Source: Patulibacter sp. SYSU D01012 (GTDB lineage: Bacteria; Actinomycetota; Thermoleophilia; Solirubrobacterales; Solirubrobacteraceae). Taken from it: a stretch of DNA of 64,000 nucleotides. The notes under the pieces were generated by a model that saw only the letters and a program-made list of their open reading frames with translations, did not search any database and was not told where the DNA came from. The position numbers and the translations under genes were made by a program. Location: the NCBI RefSeq assembly GCF_017916475.1, contig NZ_JAFMTB010000002.1, positions 1,116,001-1,180,000 on the forward strand, given 5' to 3'. Below, in pieces: positions 46,777 through 54,654 of the stretch. The stretch's first letter is position 1, and each line of letters begins with the position of its first letter.

Positions 46777-48333
46777 TCAGCGGCGGATCGTCGTGACGTC
46801 GAGGGCTTCGCTGACGCGGTTGCGCGGCAGCCCGCGCACGTCGGCGTCCGCGACGACCAGGCTGGGCATCAGGTACAGCCAGATCGCGGCGTCGTCGGTG
46901 GCGAGCTTGCGCGCGACGCGGCGCATGTCGGCCACCTGCTCCCGCGTCGTGCCCCGGTCGGCGCGCGCCAGCCACGCCTGCACCTGCGGGTCGTCGTAGC
47001 CCCAGTAGTAGTCGGGGTTGCCGAACGTCGCGATGTCGCGCGGCTCGGTGTGCCGGACGATGGACAGGTCGTAGTCCTGCTTCGTGAAGACCTCGGACAG
47101 CCAGCGCGCGGGGTACTCGAGGATCTCGATGTCGGCCGTCACCCCGATCTTCCGCAGCTGGGACTGGACGACCTGCGCGGGCGCCAGCACGTACGGCAGG
47201 TTGGGGATGCGGAAGCGCAGCTTCAGGTCCCGCACGCCCGCCTGCGCGAGCAGGGCCTTCGCCCGCGCGGGGTCGTACCGGTGCAGGCCCTCGAGGTGCT
47301 CGAACCACGGGTCCGTCGGCGGCACCATGCTGCCGATCAGCGTGCCGCGCCCGGACCACGCGGCGTCCATGACGGCCTTGCGGTCGATGCCCAGGCTGAC
47401 GGCGTGGCGGATCCGCGGGTCCTTCATCGGCCCGCGCGCGTTGTTGAGCGCCATCGTCAGCTCGCCGTTCGTGGTGCCCTCGGTCACGCGGAAGCGGTCG
47501 TCGTCGGTGAACTGCGCCAGCGAGTCCGGCGCCTGGTGGTCGGCGATGACGTCGATGGCGCCCGAGAGCAGCGCGTTGTTCAGCGCGGTGGCGTCCTTGA
47601 AGTACTTGAACGCGACCCGCTCCATCGCGGGCCGGCGGCCCCAGTACGCCGGGTTGCGGCGCAGGACGATCGAGTCGCCGCGCACGCGCCGGTCGAGCAC
47701 GTAGGGGCCGGTCCCGACGGGCTTCGTGGGCAGCGCGTCGACGCCGTCGGGCGTGTACATCGCGCCGATGCGCGTCGTCATCGCGAAGAGCCAGGCGTTC
47801 GACGGCTCCTTCAGGTCGACGGCGACCCTCGTCGGCGAGAGCACCCGGACGCGCCGGACGACGTCCATCCCCGACTTGAGCGCCACCTTCCACGCCGGGC
47901 TCTTCACGCGCTCGATGCTGAACTTGACGGCGTCGGCGTCGAACGGCGAGCCGTTGGAGAAGCGGACGCCGGAGCGCAGGTCGAAGACGTACGTGCGGCG
48001 GTCCTCGCTGACGCGCCAGCGCCGGGCCAGCAGCGGGACGATCCGCCCCTGCGGGTCGAGCTTGACGAGCCCCTCGTAGACGTTGACGAGCATCGCCTCG
48101 GGGATGCCCGTGCCGTCCGTGGTGCTGAAGTCCAGGTTCTCGGGCTCGACGCTCAGGCCGATGGCGATCGTGCCCGGGTCGCCGGTCGCGCTGGTGCTCG
48201 TGCCGCCGCAGGCGGTCAGGCCGACGGCGACGGCGAGCGCCGCGAGCAGCGCCGCCGCGCGGCGGCGCGCCGGGCGTGGCCGGTCGCGACGGCGGACCGG
48301 GGACCGGGATCCGGGTTGCGTGACGGGGGGCAC
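46777..48333 (-). CDS. Oligopeptide-binding lipoprotein of the ABC importer
   Basis: This family 5 solute-binding protein (518 residues from the GTG at 48333) has a lipoprotein signal: an Arg-rich start, a hydrophobic core and VGLTACGG, whose Cys would be lipidated. Conserved blocks are NVYEGLVKLDPQGRIVPLLARRWRVSEDRRTYVFDLR, FDADAVKFSIERV, GTGPYVLDRRVRGDSIVLRRNPAYWG and DPRIRHAVSLGIDRKAVMDAAW. The GTG is preferred over the ATG at 48375 because the promoter at 48341-48369 would start transcription right at it. It is the first gene of the operon; the ligand is unknown. Confidence 0.93.
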   Translation of the reverse strand: MPPVTQPGSRSPVRRRDRPRPARRRAAALLAALAVAVGLTACGGTSTSATGDPGTIAIGLSVEPENLDFSTTDGTGIPEAMLVNVYEGLVKLDPQGRIVPLLARRWRVSEDRRTYVFDLRSGVRFSNGSPFDADAVKFSIERVKSPAWKVALKSGMDVVRRVRVLSPTRVAVDLKEPSNAWLFAMTTRIGAMYTPDGVDALPTKPVGTGPYVLDRRVRGDSIVLRRNPAYWGRRPAMERVAFKYFKDATALNNALLSGAIDVIADHQAPDSLAQFTDDDRFRVTEGTTNGELTMALNNARGPMKDPRIRHAVSLGIDRKAVMDAAWSGRGTLIGSMVPPTDPWFEHLEGLHRYDPARAKALLAQAGVRDLKLRFRIPNLPYVLAPAQVVQSQLRKIGVTADIEILEYPARWLSEVFTKQDYDLSIVRHTEPRDIATFGNPDYYWGYDDPQVQAWLARADRGTTREQVADMRRVARKLATDDAAIWLYLMPSLVVADADVRGLPRNRVSEALDVTTIRR

Positions 48334-48340
48334 ACGACGG

Positions 48341-48369
48341 TTTGTATCCAGGATCCAGGATGCGGTCAA
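48341..48369 (-). promoter_or_regulatory. Strong promoter of the catabolic operon (leaderless)
   Basis: On the minus strand TTGACC (48369-48364), a 17-base spacer and TACAAA (48346-48341) match the sigma-70 consensus better than any other site in the window. The start point would fall seven bases on, at the GTG start codon of the binding-protein gene. Confidence 0.7.
48343..48357. promoter_or_regulatory. FadR-type palindrome TGTATCCAGGATCCA in the promoter spacer
   Basis: The arms TGTATCC and GGATCCA match in six of seven positions around a central A (48350). The site covers the spacer and the edge of the -10 box, so a bound dimer would block RNA polymerase. The operon encodes a FadR-subfamily regulator that could bind here. 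Confidence 0.6.
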
Positions 48370-48512
48370 GGCCAACCGGTCGTTCGGGTGGCGCGGCGCC
48401 TCCAGCGGCGGGCCCGCTCGGGGCCGCGGGCCGGGCGCCGATGCCGGGCCGGGGCGCGCCCGCGGGGGGCGCCGTACCCGGGTCGGTACCGGTGGGCGTA
48501 CCGCGCCCTATC

Positions 48513-48528
48513 CCCCGGTATTCCGGGG
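48513..48528. promoter_or_regulatory. Palindrome CCCCGG-TATT-CCGGGG upstream of the E1 alpha gene
   Basis: Two perfect 6-base arms flank an AT-rich centre, 38 bases before the GTG at 48566. An inexact inverted repeat with GTACC elements lies just upstream (48485-48502). It may be an operator for the dehydrogenase genes. No regulator gene adjoins it. Confidence 0.4.
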
Positions 48529-48565
48529 AAATCTGCGCCCCCGGTGCGCCAGACTGGGGCCCATC

Positions 48566-49690
48566 GTGCTGACCGAGGAGCCCCGCAGCACCGCGTCGTC
48601 GTCCCCTCGCGGACGCGCGCCCCACTCGCCGGAGCACCCCCCGCCGCCGCGCCCCGCCCCGCCGGCGCCGCCCCGCCTGACGGCCGCCGACCGCGCCGCC
48701 CTGCTGCGCTTCATGGTCGAGATGCGGACGTTCGAGGAGCGCGGCGTGGCGCTCTACAAGCAGGGCCGCACGCCGGGGTCGTTCTACGACGGGCACGGCC
48801 AGGAGGCGATCTCGGTCGGCGCCGCGTTCGCCCTCGGTCCCGACGACGTGATCTGCTCGCCCCTGATCCGCGACCTCGGCGCGCACCTCGTGCGCGGCAC
48901 CGACCTGGCGCAGATCATCCGCCACCACCTGGGCCGCGACAACGCGCTCAGCCGCGGGCGCGAGGGCAACGTCCACTTCGGCGACGTCGACCGCGGCGTG
49001 ATCGGGATGGTCTCGATGCTGCCCGACATGATGGTCGTCGCCGTCGGGCTGGCCATGGCCTTCCGGATGCGCCGCGAGCGCCGCGTCGCCCTGACGTTCT
49101 TCGGCGACGGCGCCACCTCGCCCGGGGCGTGGCACGAGGCGATGAACGTCGCCGGCCTGCGCCGCGAGCCCGTGATCCTGCTCTGCGAGAACAACGGCCT
49201 GGCGTACTCCACCCCGACGGAGCGGCAGTTCGCCGTCGGGCCGGCCGAGCGCGCGAAGGCCTACGGGATGCCGGGCGTCGTCGTCGACGGCAACGACGTC
49301 GAGGCCGTCTTCGCCGCCACCCACGCCGCCCGCGAGCGCGCGCTGGCGGGCGACGGGCCCACGCTCATCGAGGCGCGGACGATGCGGATGCACGGCCACG
49401 GCTCGCACGACGACGCCCGCTACGTCGATCCCGCGGTGTTCGCGGCGTGGCGCGAGCGGGATCCGATCGCCACCTACGAGGCCCGCCTGCGCGCGGAGGG
49501 CACCGACGTCGACGCGCTGCGCGCCGGCGTGCTCGAGCGGCTCGAGGCCGCGGTGCAGGCGGCGCTCGCCGCGCCCCTCCCCGACCCGGCGACGGCGACC
49601 GACGGGGTGTTCGCCGACGGCCCGGGCCGCACGCTCGGCCGCGGCGACGCGCCGTGGAGCGGCCACGCCGGCCCGGAGGCCGGCCGGTGA
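48566..49690 (+). CDS. 2-oxoacid dehydrogenase E1 component, alpha subunit
   Basis: The 374-residue thiamine-diphosphate enzyme shows LLRFMVEMRTFEERGVALYKQGRTPGSFYDGHGQEAISVGAAFAL, the ThDP motif FFGDGATSPGAWHEAMNVAGLRREPVILLCENNGLAYSTP (GDG to NN), and MRMHGHGSHDDARYVD, whose phosphorylation-loop-like segment binds cofactor. The first 45 residues are Pro/Ser-rich and may be overcalled. The RGREGNVHFGD block fits acetoin, pyruvate or branched-chain types alike. Its stop overlaps the beta-subunit start by four bases. Confidence 0.9.
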   Translation: MLTEEPRSTASSSPRGRAPHSPEHPPPPRPAPPAPPRLTAADRAALLRFMVEMRTFEERGVALYKQGRTPGSFYDGHGQEAISVGAAFALGPDDVICSPLIRDLGAHLVRGTDLAQIIRHHLGRDNALSRGREGNVHFGDVDRGVIGMVSMLPDMMVVAVGLAMAFRMRRERRVALTFFGDGATSPGAWHEAMNVAGLRREPVILLCENNGLAYSTPTERQFAVGPAERAKAYGMPGVVVDGNDVEAVFAATHAARERALAGDGPTLIEARTMRMHGHGSHDDARYVDPAVFAAWRERDPIATYEARLRAEGTDVDALRAGVLERLEAAVQAALAAPLPDPATATDGVFADGPGRTLGRGDAPWSGHAGPEAGR

Positions 49691-50679
49691 GCGCCGTCGA
49701 CGTCGCCGCGGGCACGCGGACGATGACCTACCTGCAGGCGATCACCGACGGCCTGCGCGAGGCGATGCGCGCCGACGAGCGGGTCTTCGTCCTGGGCGAG
49801 GACGTCGGCGCGTTCGGCGGGGCGTTCAAGGCCACGGAGGGGCTGTACGACGAGTTCGGCGCCGACCGCGTGCAGGACTTCCCGATCGCCGAGTCCGCGA
49901 TCGTCGGCACCGCCGTCGGCGCCGCGATCGCCGGCCTGCGCCCGGTCGCCGAGGTGCAGTTCGCCGACTTCGTCGCCTGCGGCTTCGACCAGCTCGTGAA
50001 CGTCGCGGGCAAGATGCACTGGCGGACCGGGCTGGCCGTCCCGATGGTGCTGCGCCTGCCGTCCGGCGGCGGCTTCGCCGGCGGCCCGTACCACTCGCAG
50101 AACCCCGAGGCGTGGTTCATGCACGCCCCCGGCCTGAAGGTGCTGGCGCCGAGCACCCCCGAGGACGCCAAGGGGATGCTCATGGCGGCGATCGCCGACG
50201 AGAACCCCGTCTGCTTCCTCGAGCACAAGCACCTGTACCGCCGGGTGAAGGGCGCGGTGCCGCTCGGCGACCACCGCACCCCGTTCACCGCCCGCGTGGC
50301 CCGCGAGGGCGCCGAGCTGACGATCGTCGCCTACGGCGCGATGGTCCACGCGGCGCTGCAGGCCGCCGACGCGTTCGAGCCGGGGCGGGTCGAGGTGCTC
50401 GACCTGCGCGCGCTCGTCCCGCTCGACGAGGAGGCGATCCTGGCGAGCGTGCGCCGCACGAGCAAGGTGCTGATCGTCGACGAGGCGAACGAGACGTGCG
50501 CCGCCGGCGCCCAGGTCGCCGCGCTCGTCGCCGACCGCGCGTTCTCCGACCTCGACGGCCCGGTCCGCCGCGTCGCCACGCCGGACGCGCCCGTGCCGTT
50601 CAGCCCCGGCCTGGAGCAGGCCGTCCTGCCCACCCCCGACCGCATCGCGGAGGCCGCGCGTGAGCTCCTCGCCTACTGA
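49687..50679 (+). CDS. 2-oxoacid dehydrogenase E1 component, beta subunit
   Basis: The 330-residue subunit has TMTYLQAITDGLREAMRADERVFVLGEDVGAFGGAFKATEGLYDEFGADRVQDFPIAESAIVGTAVGAAIAGLRPVAEVQF (ThDP-binding Glu and potassium-site segment), LPSGGGFAGGPYHSQNPEAWFMHAPGLKVLAPSTPEDAKG, and the C-terminal transketolase domain with KVLIVDEANETCAAGAQVAALV. It pairs with the alpha subunit to decarboxylate the 2-oxoacid and hand the acyl group to E2. The GTG start overlaps the alpha stop, and the end overlaps the E2 start by 20 bases. Confidence 0.93.
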   Translation: MSAVDVAAGTRTMTYLQAITDGLREAMRADERVFVLGEDVGAFGGAFKATEGLYDEFGADRVQDFPIAESAIVGTAVGAAIAGLRPVAEVQFADFVACGFDQLVNVAGKMHWRTGLAVPMVLRLPSGGGFAGGPYHSQNPEAWFMHAPGLKVLAPSTPEDAKGMLMAAIADENPVCFLEHKHLYRRVKGAVPLGDHRTPFTARVAREGAELTIVAYGAMVHAALQAADAFEPGRVEVLDLRALVPLDEEAILASVRRTSKVLIVDEANETCAAGAQVAALVADRAFSDLDGPVRRVATPDAPVPFSPGLEQAVLPTPDRIAEAARELLAY

Positions 50680-52204
50680 CGCCGCCACGCTCGTCGACGT
50701 CCTGATGCCGCAGCTGGGGACGTCGGTCGCCGAGGGCACGATCCTCTCCTGGGCCGTCGCCGTCGGCGAGCCCGTGCGGGCCGACGAGACGATCTGCGCG
50801 ATCTCGACGGACAAGGTCGACAGCGACTGCCCCGCCCCGGCGAGCGGCACGCTGGCCACGATCCTCGTCCCCGAGGGCGAGACGGTCGACGTGGGGACCG
50901 TGATCGCGCGGATCGCGACGAGCGGGGCCCCTGCCGCCGACGCCGGCGATCCGGGCGCCGCCGCGGGCGGGGTGGGGTCTCCGGACGGGACGGCGGCGGC
51001 CGGGCGGGCGTCCAAGGCCGGCGGTCCCGGGCCCGCGAGACCGGCCGGTGTCCCCGTCGGCGCCTCGCCGACGCCGGACGCGCCGGGGGGCGGGGCCGGC
51101 CCCGCCCCGACGCGCCGCGAGATCCTGCGCGCCTCCTCCCCCGTCGCCGCCCGCATCGCGGCCGAGCTGGGCGTCGACGTCCTGGCCCTGTCGGGCACGG
51201 GACGCAACGGCCGCGTGACGAAGCGCGACGTGCTGGCGGCGGCGGGCGCCCCGGTCGCGGGGGCGGCGGACACCCGCGCGCACACCGGGACCGCGGACGG
51301 CCCGGCGGCGCCGGCCACCGAGGCCGCCGCCGACCGCCCGCCGGCGCCGAGGACCGACGGGGTGGGCGCGTCCGCGCCCGCAGACGGGCCCGCCGTGGGC
51401 GCCGAGGCGCCGATGCACACGGAGTCGCCCTACCGCCACGATCCCAGCATCCCGGTCGCCGGCGCCGCGGCCGGGGGTGGCGGGGGCCCGACGACGGCGG
51501 TCGGCGGGCCGGCCGCGACCCCGGACGACCGCGGCGGGGTGCTGCAGCCGCCGTCGCGCATGCGTGCGGCGATCGGCCGGGCGATGCGCACGTCGCTCGA
51601 CACGGCGGCCCACTGCACGACGGTCGTCGAGTGCGACATGACGCGCCTGGAGCGGGAGCGCCGCGAGCGCGGCCTGACCGCCCTGCCGCTCGTGGCGGCG
51701 CACGTCGTCGCGACCCTGCGCGAGTTCCCGGCGCTCAACGCGACGATGGACGGCGAGGCCATCACGCGCTACGACCGGGTGCACCTGGGCATCGCCGTGT
51801 CGCTCGGCGAGGACGGCCTGATCGTCCCGGTCATCGACGACGCGCAGGACCTGAGCGCCGCGGGCCTGGGGCGCCGGATCAAGGCCGTCGCGGCCCGCGC
51901 CCGGGGCGGCGCGCTCACGCCCGACGACGTGCGCGGCGGCACCTTCACGATCACCAACCCGGGCGCCGCCGGCGCGCTCATCGCCACGCCGGTCATCAAC
52001 CTGCCGCAGGTGGCGATCCTGGACCTGGAGGCGATCGTCCGCCGCCCCGTCGTCGTGACCGACGCGGACGGCGGCGAGAGCATCGCGATCCGCTCGATGA
52101 CCCACCTGTGCCTGGGCTGGGACCACCGAGCGCTCGACGGCCTGTACGCGGCGCAGTTCCTGACGGCCCTGCGCCGGCGGATCGAGGGCTCACCCACGGC
52201 CTAG
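50660..52204 (+). CDS. 2-oxoacid dehydrogenase E2 component (dihydrolipoyl acyltransferase)
   Basis: The 514-residue protein has one lipoyl domain (VLMPQLGTSVAEGTILSWAVAVGEPV, lipoyl Lys52 in ISTDKVDSDC). An Ala/Pro/Gly linker follows, then a peripheral-subunit-binding domain (RASSPVAARIAAELGVDVLALSGTGRNGRVTKRDVLAAAG), a second long linker, and the catalytic domain ending CLGWDHRALDGLYAAQFL with the HxxxD pair. GGAGG lies six bases before the GTG at 50660. No E3 gene follows, so the complex must borrow lipoamide dehydrogenase from elsewhere. Its last 15 bases overlap the opposite-strand methyltransferase gene. Confidence 0.93.
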   Translation: MSSSPTDAATLVDVLMPQLGTSVAEGTILSWAVAVGEPVRADETICAISTDKVDSDCPAPASGTLATILVPEGETVDVGTVIARIATSGAPAADAGDPGAAAGGVGSPDGTAAAGRASKAGGPGPARPAGVPVGASPTPDAPGGGAGPAPTRREILRASSPVAARIAAELGVDVLALSGTGRNGRVTKRDVLAAAGAPVAGAADTRAHTGTADGPAAPATEAAADRPPAPRTDGVGASAPADGPAVGAEAPMHTESPYRHDPSIPVAGAAAGGGGGPTTAVGGPAATPDDRGGVLQPPSRMRAAIGRAMRTSLDTAAHCTTVVECDMTRLERERRERGLTALPLVAAHVVATLREFPALNATMDGEAITRYDRVHLGIAVSLGEDGLIVPVIDDAQDLSAAGLGRRIKAVAARARGGALTPDDVRGGTFTITNPGAAGALIATPVINLPQVAILDLEAIVRRPVVVTDADGGESIAIRSMTHLCLGWDHRALDGLYAAQFLTALRRRIEGSPTA

Positions 52205-53020
52205 CCGGCGCGGCGGCGCGGGCCAGGCCGCCCCGGCGTGCACCGCGGCGTCGGCCGCGACCCGCCGCCACGCGAGCGGCGGCAGCTCGCGCGCCGCGGC
52301 GCGGGGCTCGGCGCCGTGTCGCCGGAGCGCTGCGACGGCCGCCCGCCGACCGACGGCGGCGCCGAGCAGCGCGTCCGCCCGCGGAGCAGCCGGCGCGTGC
52401 GCACCCGCGAGCAGCCACCAGAGCGCGGCTTCGGCGCGCGCGGGCAGCGGGCGGCGAGGCCGCACCCTCAGATGGGCGGCGTCGATGGCGGGCGGCGGAG
52501 CGAACGCCGTCCGCGGGACGACGCGCACGAGCCGCAGCTCGTGGCGCGCGGCCCACCAGGCGACGGTGGCGGTCCGCGGCCGGCCCGCGGTGACGCGGAG
52601 CGCGAACCCGCGCTCGACGAGCACGTCGCAGCCCGCGGTGACGCGCCCCGGCGGGTCGAGACGCCGCCGCAGCACCGCTGTGCTCGTCGCGAACGGCAGA
52701 TTGGCGACGATCCGCGCGCCGCGGGGCAGCGACACGGTCCGCAGGTCGGCATGGAGCACCCGGACGCGCGGGTTCCCGGCGAAGCGGCGTTCGAGCCCGG
52801 CGGCGAAGCGCGCGTCGCGCTCGACGGCCATCACCCGGGCTCCCGTGGCCGCGAGCGCGGCGGTCAGGGTCCCCGGGCCGGCCCCGAGATCGACGACGAG
52901 GTCGTCCGGTCCGGGGGCCGCGGAACGGACGAGCCGCGCGACGGTGGCGCGGCAGTGGATGAGGTGGACGCCGGACGGGTTCGCGGGCAGCGACCGGCGA
53001 CGGGGACCACGACGGGTCAT
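52190..53020 (-). CDS. Erm-like 23S rRNA adenine-N6 methyltransferase (candidate macrolide resistance)
   Basis: The 276-residue protein has the Erm layout: an Arg-rich start, SGVHLIHCRATVARLVRSAAPGPDDLVVDLGAGPGTLTAALAATGARVMAVERDARF (SAM motif I and acidic motif II), HADLRTVSLP, and the catalytic motif IVANLPFATSTAVLRRRL (N-L-P-F). The NLPF motif and overall length fit Erm enzymes, which methylate A2058 and block macrolides, lincosamides and streptogramin B. KsgA is less likely because the LGQ(N/H)FL motif is absent. The ATG at 53020 has GGGAG six bases upstream, and that site lies in a hairpin. A leader ORF and hairpins precede it (53021-53250). Confidence 0.78.
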   Translation of the reverse strand: MTRRGPRRRSLPANPSGVHLIHCRATVARLVRSAAPGPDDLVVDLGAGPGTLTAALAATGARVMAVERDARFAAGLERRFAGNPRVRVLHADLRTVSLPRGARIVANLPFATSTAVLRRRLDPPGRVTAGCDVLVERGFALRVTAGRPRTATVAWWAARHELRLVRVVPRTAFAPPPAIDAAHLRVRPRRPLPARAEAALWWLLAGAHAPAAPRADALLGAAVGRRAAVAALRRHGAEPRAAARELPPLAWRRVAADAAVHAGAAWPAPPRRLGRG

Positions 53021-53026
53021 GGAGGA

Positions 53027-53105
53027 CTCCCGCTCGGGAACGTCGGAGACGTCCGGGCGGGAGCGAGCCGGCCCGGACGCGACGCGCCGGGCGAAGCCCG
53101 GGCGC
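53027..53105 (-). promoter_or_regulatory. Switchable hairpins hiding the methyltransferase ribosome-binding site
   Basis: GCGGGAG at 53033-53027 (minus), which holds the GGGAG ribosome-binding site, can pair with CTCCCGC at 53063-53057. That anti-sequence can instead be trapped in a competing stem, 53050-53058 with 53071-53079 (CGTCCGGGC/GCCCGGACG, perfect 9 bp), leaving the site free. Smaller stems lie at 53040-53052 and 53084-53105. The exclusive pairings are what translational attenuation requires. Confidence 0.55.
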
Positions 53106-53159
53106 ACCGGAGACGCGGGGAGCCCGAGGGCGCCCGCGGCGGACCGACGGATCGAGGGC

Positions 53160-53205
53160 GGTGGGCGCGAAGGCGCCACCGACGCCGCGTCGGGGACGCG
53201 GCGTC
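53160..53205 (-). promoter_or_regulatory. Two strong leader hairpins upstream of the methyltransferase gene
   Basis: GACGCCGCGTC (53181-53191) and GACGCGGCGTC (53195-53205) form a perfect 11-bp stem with a 3-base loop. The adjacent 53160-53180 forms an 8-bp stem with one bulge. The first begins 15 bases after the leader-peptide stop, where a stalled ribosome would touch it. Confidence 0.6.
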
Positions 53206-53220
53206 ACTCGGCGTCGGCCG

Positions 53221-53250
53221 CTAGGACCGGATGCGCACGGAGGCCAACAT
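53221..53250 (-). CDS. Candidate macrolide-sensing leader peptide MLASVRIRS
   Basis: Nine codons and a TAG stop lie 200 bases upstream of the Erm-like gene on the same strand. The peptide contains Arg-Ile-Arg. Leader peptides of several erm genes carry such an R/K-X-R/K (+X+) motif, at which macrolide-bound ribosomes are known to stall. An extended -10 box ends seven bases before the ATG, so the leader would be read from the 5' end of the transcript. The ORF is very short, so the call rests on position, motif and the downstream hairpins. Confidence 0.55.
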   Translation of the reverse strand: MLASVRIRS

Positions 53251-53257
53251 GCGCCGC

Positions 53258-53266
53258 ACGGTACCA
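53258..53266 (-). promoter_or_regulatory. Extended -10 promoter (TGGTACCGT) for leader and methyltransferase
   Basis: On the minus strand TG-N-TACCGT lies seven bases before the leader ATG. The extended TG motif compensates for the lack of a clear -35. It sits between the MFS gene stop (53336) and the leader, so the methyltransferase is not only read through from the MFS gene. Confidence 0.5.
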
Positions 53267-53335
53267 CCCGGCGTCGCGCGGGACGTCCGCCCGGGCGGCA
53301 GCGGACCGCCGGCCACGGCCGCCGCCGTGGCGGCG

Positions 53336-54553
53336 TCAGGTCGTCGCGTCGGCCGCCCGCGGCCCGGCGGGCGGCACGCCGCCGCGCATGACGGCCCGGG
53401 CGGCGACGAGCAGCCCCGCGCCGACGACGGCGGTGGCCCCCAGCGCCAGGCCGGCGGCGGGCGACGTCGCGTCGGCCAGGTGCCCGGCGACGGCGCCCCC
53501 AGCCGCCATCCCCACCATCATCCCGGTGCTCGTCCACGTGACGGCCTCGGTCAGCGTGCCCGGCAGGGCGAGCCGGTCGAGGATGCCGTTGAAGACGGTG
53601 AGCGCGGGCGAGATCGTGGCTCCCGCGGCGAAGAGCGCGACGACGAGCAGCAGCGGGGTGCCGGCCAGGGCGAGCACGCCGTGCAGGGCGCCCCACGCGC
53701 CGACGAGCAGCGCCAGTCGCCGGACCGGCCGGGCGGGCGCCGCGGAGCGGGCCACGACCACGGCGGCGAGCATCGAGCCGACGCCCCACACGCCGAGCGC
53801 CAGGCCGGTCAGCCCGCGATCGCCCATGTCCTCGAGGGCCGCCGGGACGCCGACCTCGACGGCGCCGACGGTGATGCCGAGCGTGGCGTAGACGAGCATG
53901 GCGACGACGACGCCTGGCGCCCGCAGCGCGCCCAGCAGGCCGTGGGGCTCGGCGCCGTCGGCGACCGGGGCCCCGGCCAGCGTGCGCACCACGGGCAGCC
54001 GCGCGAACGCGACGTTGCCGACCGTGATCGCGGCGCCGCAGAAGATGAGCGCTCCCGGGACCGACAGGCTGCCGAGGCCCGAGACGATCGCGATCGGCCC
54101 GAGCAGGTAGACGAACTCCGCGAGCACCCCCTCGGTCGCGTACGCCCTGTGCCGCAGGTCGGGATCCGGGACGAGGACGTTCCAGACGCGGCGGCGCAGG
54201 GCACCGACCGGCGGCTGGAAGGCGCCCGCCACGGCCGCGAGCACGACGCGCACCCAGACCGGGACGCCGTCCCCGAGCAGCGCCTGGGCGACGATCGCCG
54301 CCGTCGACAGCGGGGCGCACAGGACCAGCACCGCCACGGGCCCGCGCCGGTCGGCGATCCGGCCCAGCAGCGGGTTCGAGACCCCGAGCGCCAGGCCGAA
54401 GGCCGCGGTCACCGCCCCGCCGGCCGCGTACGTGCCGGTCACGTCGCGGGTGTGCAGCACGAGCAGCAGCCCGAGCGCGCCGACCGGGATCTGCGCGAAC
54501 AGCGAGGTGAGGAGCACCGCGAGGGCGCCCGGCACGCGCAGGACGGACGACAT
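53336..54553 (-). CDS. MFS transporter
   Basis: The 405-residue protein has about twelve transmembrane helices. The loop after helix 2 reads GVSNPLLGRIADRRGPVAVLVLCAP, a form of the MFS signature G-x-x-x-D-R-x-G. RRRVWNVLVPDPDLRHRAYATEGVLAEFVYLLGP is a conserved amphipathic stretch in actinobacterial efflux-type transporters. Substrate and direction are not known. Its place directly upstream of an Erm-like gene on the same strand makes drug export plausible but unproven. TACCCT lies ten bases before its ATG. Confidence 0.85.
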   Translation of the reverse strand: MSSVLRVPGALAVLLTSLFAQIPVGALGLLLVLHTRDVTGTYAAGGAVTAAFGLALGVSNPLLGRIADRRGPVAVLVLCAPLSTAAIVAQALLGDGVPVWVRVVLAAVAGAFQPPVGALRRRVWNVLVPDPDLRHRAYATEGVLAEFVYLLGPIAIVSGLGSLSVPGALIFCGAAITVGNVAFARLPVVRTLAGAPVADGAEPHGLLGALRAPGVVVAMLVYATLGITVGAVEVGVPAALEDMGDRGLTGLALGVWGVGSMLAAVVVARSAAPARPVRRLALLVGAWGALHGVLALAGTPLLLVVALFAAGATISPALTVFNGILDRLALPGTLTEAVTWTSTGMMVGMAAGGAVAGHLADATSPAAGLALGATAVVGAGLLVAARAVMRGGVPPAGPRAADATT

Positions 54554-54654
54554 GGGGCCGGAGAGGGTACGTCACGCACCGGTGGCGGGCCTCCGTCGTG
54601 CGACGGTGCGGCGGGCGCCGTCACACCGACGCCGCTCGTGCGACTGAAGAAGCG

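Noticed and set aside
52190-53020. KsgA (16S rRNA dimethyltransferase)
   Set aside because: The usual LGQ(N/H)FL start and conserved C-terminal domain of KsgA are not seen. The NLPF motif, length and leader region fit Erm better. A phylogeny would settle it.
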